Of a DNA stretch of 12,726 nt, positions 12,686-12,726 are shown one piece after another (the stretch's first letter is position 1; each line of letters opens with the position of its first letter). The DNA is from Alphaproteobacteria bacterium (GTDB taxonomy: Bacteria > Pseudomonadota > Alphaproteobacteria > UBA6615). The translations under genes and the position numbers were made by a program. The notes below the pieces were generated by a model. That model ran no database searches, was not told the origin of the DNA, and saw only the letters and a list, made by a program, of their open reading frames with translations. The stretch is from assembly GCA_017643325.1 (NCBI GenBank), contig JAEPNS010000066.1, positions 1 to 12,726 on the forward strand, in the 5' to 3' direction.

Positions 12686-12726
12686 GTGGTCGTCTTATCA
12701 TTCCAAAGAAGGGCTGAACAGGCGCT

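Noticed and set aside
1..12726. Mobile island, defence system or prophage
   Set aside because: No transposase, integrase, tRNA-linked repeat or phage gene is seen, and base composition looks even throughout.

Overview
The window is a GC-rich (about two thirds G+C), densely coded stretch of bacterial chromosome. Protein styles point to an alphaproteobacterium: a ligase of the PP_1105 type, the HisI C-terminus, and the Gln-type dihydroorotase. The order is not resolvable from the sequence; something Rhodospirillales-like is a guess. I recognise 13 protein-coding genes and see no rRNA, tRNA, CRISPR array, insertion sequence, prophage or integrase. The longest gene-free stretch is about 200 bp.

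Layout. Bases 1-1217 (+) hold the 3' part of an ATP-dependent DNA ligase whose start lies outside the window. It converges, with a 6-bp gap, on a zinc alcohol dehydrogenase (1224-2207, -). That gene is divergent from a zinc-independent quinone-oxidoreductase-like MDR enzyme (2319-3299, +), which is followed by a DUF2238/YjdF-type membrane protein (3362-3979, +). The membrane-protein gene overlaps tail-to-tail by 35 bp the ribosome-rescue hydrolase arfB (3945-4376, -). arfB is coupled by a TGATG junction to an upstream NmrA-like NAD(P)-binding protein (4376-5248, -). Across a 203-bp divergent region lies a fatty-acid-hydroxylase/sterol-desaturase-family membrane enzyme (5452-6378, +, probable TTG start).

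Next come five same-strand minus genes, read from right to left: a COG0523/CobW GTPase with a His-rich loop (9625-10737), an MliC-type lysozyme-inhibitor lipoprotein joined by an ATGA overlap (9284-9628), a crotonase-fold protein (8411-9190), an MFS transporter (7146-8399) and a 2OG-Fe(II) oxygenase of the Oxygenase-NA type (6427-7122). hisI (10869-11348, +) is divergent from the COG0523 gene and converges, with an 8-bp gap, on a dihydroorotase-family amidohydrolase (11357-12685, -).

How the genes may work together. The most interesting block is 9.6-12.7 kb: a COG0523 metal-chaperone-type GTPase beside two genes whose families are normally zinc enzymes, HisI and dihydroorotase. Each has lost one canonical metal ligand (Cys to Asp in HisI, the first His of HxH to Gln in the dihydroorotase). 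Comparative genomics has linked part of COG0523 to zinc limitation and to paralogues of exactly these two enzymes. The hisI promoter contains a GTTATAAC palindrome resembling the core of Zur operators, and two further inverted repeats flank it. A zinc-sparing module is therefore plausible but unproven; the block could equally be the ordinary housekeeping hisI beside a common alphaproteobacterial dihydroorotase-like gene. The rest of the window is typical accessory metabolism and nucleic-acid maintenance (ligase, predicted DNA-damage oxygenase, ribosome rescue), with no sign of a mobile island.
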